In this document: positions 52,570 through 55,706 of the stretch, one piece after another
How the letters are laid out: each line of letters starts with the position of its first letter
How positions within the stretch are numbered: position 1 is the stretch's first letter
NCBI GenBank assembly: GCA_015063955.1
Contig: SVTD01000007.1
Span: forward strand, 1 to 55,706
Source of the DNA: Oscillospiraceae bacterium
Lineage (GTDB): Bacteria > Bacillota > Clostridia > Oscillospirales > CAG-272
DNA length: 55,706 bases
Direction: 5' to 3'
Notes under the pieces: model-generated
Seen by the model: only the letters and a program-made list of their open reading frames with translations
Told to the model about the DNA's origin: nothing
Databases searched by the model: none
Position numbers and translations under genes: made by a program

Positions 52570-52715
52570 AAGTTTTTTGCGGAGCGCCGTTCGTTTTTCG
52601 TTCCCTTTGGCTTCGCGTGCGAAGCGGGTGCGAAATAGCGTACATTCGATATTGCTTTCTTCATTTTCGCACTAAAAAGCGACCGTCCTCCTCACCGACA
52701 AACTGAAATTCGAAG
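52570..52715 (+). repeat. Interrupted copy of dispersed repeat family A
   Basis: Begins AAGTTTTTTGCGGAGC and resumes, about 85-90 bases later, with TAAAAAGCGACCGTCCTCC and a diverged AACTGAAATTCGAAG. In copy 3 (4281-4386) the two pieces are separated only by the short hairpin, so this copy looks disrupted by an insertion or a rearrangement. A reverse fragment (AATTCGGATTTATCGG, about 52532-52548) precedes it. Nothing coding is supported in 52531-52840. Confidence 0.5.
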
Positions 52716-52730
52716 CTAAAGAATAAAGAA

Positions 52731-52768
52731 AGAATGGTTACGGAAAACCCATAACCATTCTTTTTTTA
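52731..52768. terminator. Bidirectional terminator-like hairpin
   Basis: AGAATGGTTA (52731-52740) and TAACCATTCT (52752-52761) flank an 11-base loop, followed by TTTTTTT. It lies between the ECF gene and the convergent AGCS gene. Confidence 0.75.
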
Positions 52769-52769
52769 T

Positions 52770-52836
52770 AAAGTTTTTTGGGAGTGCAGAGGACTTTTTT
52801 ACAAAAAAGTCCTTTGCATCTTCGTCCCCCCTATAT
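52770..52836 (+). repeat. Dispersed repeat family A, fragment
   Basis: AAAGTTTTTTGGGAGTGCAG followed by the AGGACTTTTTT/AAAAAAGTCCT hairpin and a C-rich end, like copy 1 but with a compensated stem sequence. It lies just downstream of the AGCS stop on the minus strand and may stop its transcription. Confidence 0.55.
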
Positions 52837-52840
52837 CCCA

Positions 52841-54391
52841 TCACTCAGCGCCGTTTTCGATAGCCTCTGCGTCTTCCTTCTGGATCTCAGGATCGTAGGA
52901 GGTTATGGGGGCAATCTTCTTATTCTTAACCTTACGGTCTACGTAGTTCTTCGTGATCTTAACAACGAGGGGAAGCATTACGAGAACGCCGATAAGGTTG
53001 GGGATCATCATGAGACCGTTGAAGGTATCGGAGATATCCCATGCGAGGGAGGACGTGAGTACTGCACCGAAGATAATGGTGCATACGTGGATGATTCTGA
53101 ATACTATTGTGGACTTCGCGCCGAAGAGATATTCCCAAGCCTTGGAGCCGTAATGGGACCAGCCGAGAACTGTTGTGAAGGCGAAGAGGAACATTGCGAC
53201 AGCAATAAACTTCTGTCCGATATCGCCCCAGGAGAACACCTGATTGAAGGCGCCCGCAACGAGTGTTGCATCGGTAAAGCCCTCAGCAACTACACCTGTC
53301 TTTACGTTGAATATGCCGCCCTCAAGGCCGCCGGAGGTGAGGACTACGAGAGCTGTCATGGTGCAGACTACCATAGTATCTGCAAATACCTCGAAGATAC
53401 CCCACATACCCTGCATAACGGGCTCTTTTACGCTGGAGTTTGAGTGTACCATTACGGAAGAACCGAGGCCTGCCTCGTTTGAGAACACGCCGCGCTTGAA
53501 GCCGTTTGTCATTGCAACGATGATACCGCCGATACCGCCGCCGACGAAGGATTCGGGCTTGAAGGCATTAACGAAGATAGCCTTGATGGCGGGGATGATC
53601 GCCGTGTAGTTGATACCGATTATAACAATGCTTCCGAGAACGAAAAGAACTACCATAAAGGGAACGATCTTCTCTGCAACGTTTGCAATTCTCTTAACGC
53701 CGCCGAGGGTGATAACTGCGGTGAGGATCATAATGAGAACGCCGAGAATGATATTATAAAGGGAGATGCCCTCAAAAACCTCAACGGAGGAAAGGGCCTC
53801 AACGTCAAAGGCTGCGGAAAAGTTTGCAACGATCTTATTTACCTGACCCATGCTTCCGATACCGAAGGAGGCAAGCATTGTAAAGATACAGAAAAGAACT
53901 GCGAGAATTTTGCCTATCCATTTGCCGCCCTTCTTCTTGCCGAGACCGTCGCGGAGGTAGTACATAGCACCGCCTGACCACTCGCCGTTCTCATTTTTTC
54001 TGCGGAAGTAGATTCCGAGAACGTTTTCGGCGAAGTTTGTCATCATACCGAAGAATGCGGCAACCCACATCCAGAACACGGCACCTGCGCCGCCGATGCA
54101 GATAGCGGCCGCAACACCTGCGATGTTACCCGTACCTACGGTTGCGGCAAGAGCCGTACAAAGAGCCTGGAAGGGAGAGATAACGCCCTTTTCCTTGCGA
54201 TGCTTGATTACGTCCTTTGAAAACATTTTGCCGATGGTCTTTCTCCACCAAAGGCCGAGATGTGATACCTGAAATACCTTTGTGCACACGGTTACGATGA
54301 TACCCGTGCCAATGAGGAGCGCGAGGCCGAAGATGCCCCATACGACTCCGTTAACAGCGCCGTTGATTTCGGCGATCTTGTCAAGAATCAT
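52841..54391 (-). CDS. Alanine/glycine:cation symporter (AGCS)
   Basis: 516 residues with about ten membrane segments. AGCS signatures are clear: ALAATVGTGNIAGVAAAICI, GAGAVFWMWVAAFFGMMTNF with AEN, FSNEAGLGSSVMVHS, and FAFTTVLGWSHYGSKAWEY. It couples Na+ (or H+) to uptake of glycine or alanine. The leader carries a glycine riboswitch, which points to glycine as cargo. AAGGAGA-type ribosome site upstream of the ATG. Confidence 0.95.
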   Translation of the reverse strand: MILDKIAEINGAVNGVVWGIFGLALLIGTGIIVTVCTKVFQVSHLGLWWRKTIGKMFSKDVIKHRKEKGVISPFQALCTALAATVGTGNIAGVAAAICIGGAGAVFWMWVAAFFGMMTNFAENVLGIYFRRKNENGEWSGGAMYYLRDGLGKKKGGKWIGKILAVLFCIFTMLASFGIGSMGQVNKIVANFSAAFDVEALSSVEVFEGISLYNIILGVLIMILTAVITLGGVKRIANVAEKIVPFMVVLFVLGSIVIIGINYTAIIPAIKAIFVNAFKPESFVGGGIGGIIVAMTNGFKRGVFSNEAGLGSSVMVHSNSSVKEPVMQGMWGIFEVFADTMVVCTMTALVVLTSGGLEGGIFNVKTGVVAEGFTDATLVAGAFNQVFSWGDIGQKFIAVAMFLFAFTTVLGWSHYGSKAWEYLFGAKSTIVFRIIHVCTIIFGAVLTSSLAWDISDTFNGLMMIPNLIGVLVMLPLVVKITKNYVDRKVKNKKIAPITSYDPEIQKEDAEAIENGAE

Positions 54392-54421
54392 TTTAAATTC
54401 TCCTTTTTTTTGAAATTTGCA

Positions 54422-54448
54422 ATAAAAAAACCGACCCTTACGGCTCGG
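54422..54448 (-). terminator. Attenuator terminator of the glycine riboswitch
   Basis: On the minus strand, CCGAGCC and GGGTCGG pair around TAA-type loop bases, followed by TTTTTTT. It sits between the aptamer and the AGCS start, where a riboswitch expression platform is expected. Confidence 0.8.
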
Positions 54449-54487
54449 AGAAAAAGTTAAAAATCATCAAACGTGATCTTTGTAATT

Positions 54488-54600
54488 TGACTTTGTCCTT
54501 TTACCTGAGAGATTCGACTAATATCGTCTTGCACCTTCGGTACTCATTTAAGAGATTCTCCAGAGTCCCCTCCGCCTCCGGTCAAAATTTTCCGAAGGTT
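54488..54600 (-). ncRNA. Glycine riboswitch
   Basis: On the minus strand the leader holds the conserved pieces of the class in order: GACTCTGGAGAATCTC, ACCGAAGGTGCAAG, GAATCTCTCAGGTAAAAGGACA and a closing AAAGTC that pairs with GACT. Only one full aptamer is evident; GAAACCTTCGG and GACCGGAGGCGG on its 5' side may be a reduced ghost aptamer. It most likely controls the AGCS transporter by transcription termination at 54422-54448. Confidence 0.9.
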
Positions 54601-54626
54601 TCAACGGGCAGTATTCAATTGCTGAC

Positions 54627-54655
54627 AGTATAGCACAGCAAAACCGTTAAATCAA
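54627..54655 (-). promoter_or_regulatory. Promoter of the glycine riboswitch and AGCS gene
   Basis: On the minus strand, TTGATT (54650-54655) and TATACT (54627-54632) are 17 bases apart. Confidence 0.75.
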
Positions 54656-54656
54656 C

Positions 54657-54900
54657 CCCTATTTACAAAAAAACAGAGTTATTTTAATTTATTTTTCATC
54701 GGTTGATTTGGTTTTATAAGTGAGAACGATGCAAAGGACTTTTTCGAAAAAATTCCAATAAACGTTTCTGCGTATGGTTCGTTTTCGGGAGCGGCAAGCA
54801 GTTCCCCTTGTACCGATTCCGTTTAGATTACTGTCGAAATCCCTCCACCATCCTTCGGATGGTCCCCCTCCCTTTAGACAAGGGAGGCTTTCTACACAAA
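54657..54900. other. Intergenic region with repeat fragments
   Basis: No gene is supported. It holds a family-A fragment (GCAAAGGACTTTTTCGAAAAAATTCC, about 54731-54757, shown here only as its hairpin core AGGACTTTTTCG) and a hairpin of the CCTCC/GGAGG family (ATCCTTCGGAT near 54849-54860 and CCTCCCTT/AAGGGAGG near 54867-54888). Confidence 0.5.
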
Positions 54901-54902
54901 AC

Positions 54903-54930
54903 AAAAACGACACCCTTTCGGGTGTCGTTC
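54903..54930 (-). terminator. Terminator of tsf
   Basis: AACGACACCC and GGGTGTCGTT form a 10-bp stem with a TTTC loop; on the minus strand TTTTTGTTTTG follows. Confidence 0.9.
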
Positions 54931-54941
54931 AGGTTACTTAA

Positions 54942-55706
54942 TTACTTAAGCATGCTTGCGATCTCGTCGCCGAAGTTCTCTTCCTTCTTCTCAAGGCCTT
55001 CGCCTCTCTCGTAAAGGTAGAAAGCTGCAACGGAGATGTCGCCGCCGAGCTCCTTAGCAGTATTTGCGATATACTTGCCAACGGAGATCTTGTCATCCTT
55101 AACGTATGCCTGGTCTACAAGGCAAACTCTCTCATAGAACTTACCAAGCTTACCCATGATCATCTTCTCAAGGATAGCCTCGGGCTTGTTTGCGTTCTTC
55201 TCGTCGTTCTTGATCTGAGCGAGGAGAACGGACTTCTCTTCCTCAAGTGCGCTTGCGGGAACCTCGTCACGGCAAACGTAGGAGGGAGGAGAGCCTGCTG
55301 CGATCTGGAGAGCGATGTTCTTTGCGAATGCAGCGAACTCGGGCTTCTCTGCTACTGCAGCGTCTGCGTTGAACTTAACTACAACGCCTGTTGTGCCTGC
55401 ACCGTGGATGTATGTGCTTGTTACGCCCTCGATAACCTCGAAGCGGCGAACGTTCATGTTCTCACCGATGGTGAAGATCATGTCCTTAACCTTTGCCTCT
55501 ACTGTGAAGTTATCGTCGTATGCGAGAGCGTTGAGCTCCTCAAGTGTTGCGGGCTTGTTAGCAAGGATAACCTTCTCGATGCCGCGAACGAACTCCTTGA
55601 AGGTCTCGTTCTTTGCAACGAAGTCAGTCTCAGCGTTAACCTCGATCATTACAGTTACGCCGTTCTCGGACATAATATCAACTACGCCCTCGGAAGCGAT
55701 TCTGCC
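54942..55706 (-). CDS. tsf: Elongation factor Ts (5' part outside window)
   Basis: The reading frame stays open to the window edge and begins GRIASEGVVDIMSE, so about the first 50 residues (UBA domain, dimer contact with EF-Tu) lie outside. The core is clear: VNAETDFVAKNETFKEFV, the hallmark TDFV loop that inserts near the EF-Tu nucleotide site, then the second subdomain with FAAFAKNIALQIAAGSPPSY and KFYERVCLVDQAYVKDDKI. EF-Ts releases GDP from EF-Tu. rpsB is usually just upstream and should follow beyond the edge. A terminator lies at 54903-54930. Confidence 0.96.
   Translation of the reverse strand, partial: GRIASEGVVDIMSENGVTVMIEVNAETDFVAKNETFKEFVRGIEKVILANKPATLEELNALAYDDNFTVEAKVKDMIFTIGENMNVRRFEVIEGVTSTYIHGAGTTGVVVKFNADAAVAEKPEFAAFAKNIALQIAAGSPPSYVCRDEVPASALEEEKSVLLAQIKNDEKNANKPEAILEKMIMGKLGKFYERVCLVDQAYVKDDKISVGKYIANTAKELGGDISVAAFYLYERGEGLEKKEENFGDEIASMLK

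Noticed and set aside
1-55706. tRNA, rRNA, transposase, integrase and phage genes
   Set aside because: Looked for by eye on both strands in the intergenic regions and none could be supported; a tRNAscan or profile search would settle it.

Overview
The window reads as chromosomal DNA of an anaerobic, probably endospore-forming, low-to-mid GC Clostridia bacterium (Firmicutes), most likely a gut Oscillospirales/Ruminococcaceae-type organism. The grounds are consensus sigma-A promoters and AGGAGG-type ribosome sites, SleC-like spore-cortex protein architecture, an M50 (SpoIVFB-like) protease, lipobox and LPXTG-like surface proteins, GlcNAc use, and intergenic repeats of the kind common in gut Clostridia. 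Species cannot be named from sequence alone. No tRNA, rRNA, CRISPR array, transposase or phage gene was seen.

Layout. (1) 1-4420: a spore/cell-wall cluster (small membrane protein, M50 protease, a split SleC-like pair, a peptidoglycan-binding protein) bounded on both sides by inverted copies of a dispersed repeat. (2) 4423-4940: a divergent XRE regulator / AbrB regulator pair with a palindromic operator. (3) 5214-8539 (minus): nagA-nagB-ROK operon for N-acetylglucosamine catabolism. (4) 8726-11062: divergent HAD phosphatase and FAD-dependent oxidoreductase. (5) 11251-13552 (minus): a membrane polyferredoxin-thioredoxin fusion and a membrane protein ending in CxxC. (6) 13742-35944 (plus): thirteen tightly packed genes: a giant subtilase with leucine-rich repeats, a lipoprotein, a complete peptide ABC importer (oversized binding protein, OppB, C, D, F), a small membrane protein, and five secreted or membrane-anchored proteins, two of which carry thioredoxin-like CxxC domains; then 36046-38238, a surface protein with its own promoter. 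(7) 38399-41192: Mn2+ (yybP-ykoY) riboswitch and a P-type ATPase. (8) 41229-45852: a phosphodiesterase, three small uncharacterised genes, a degenerate-kinase-like protein, a glycosidase-like membrane protein and a PrsA-like foldase. (9) 46009-51111 (minus): two zinc-ribbon ABC exporters with a DUF1854 gene between them. (10) 51194-55706: RpiB-like isomerase, ECF S component, glycine riboswitch with an AGCS symporter, and the 3' part of tsf.

The most interesting region is 11251-38238. A transmembrane electron conduit fused to an outward-facing thioredoxin diverges, from a 190-base intergenic region with back-to-back promoters, from an operon that joins a surface protease, a peptide importer and exported thioredoxin-like lipoproteins. 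Three of the exported proteins share an apparently undescribed domain marked by a DGxYHxxxADGPxL motif, present twice in one of them. My inference is an envelope system that reduces, digests and imports protein substrates. The genes and motifs are seen in the sequence; the joint function is a hypothesis.
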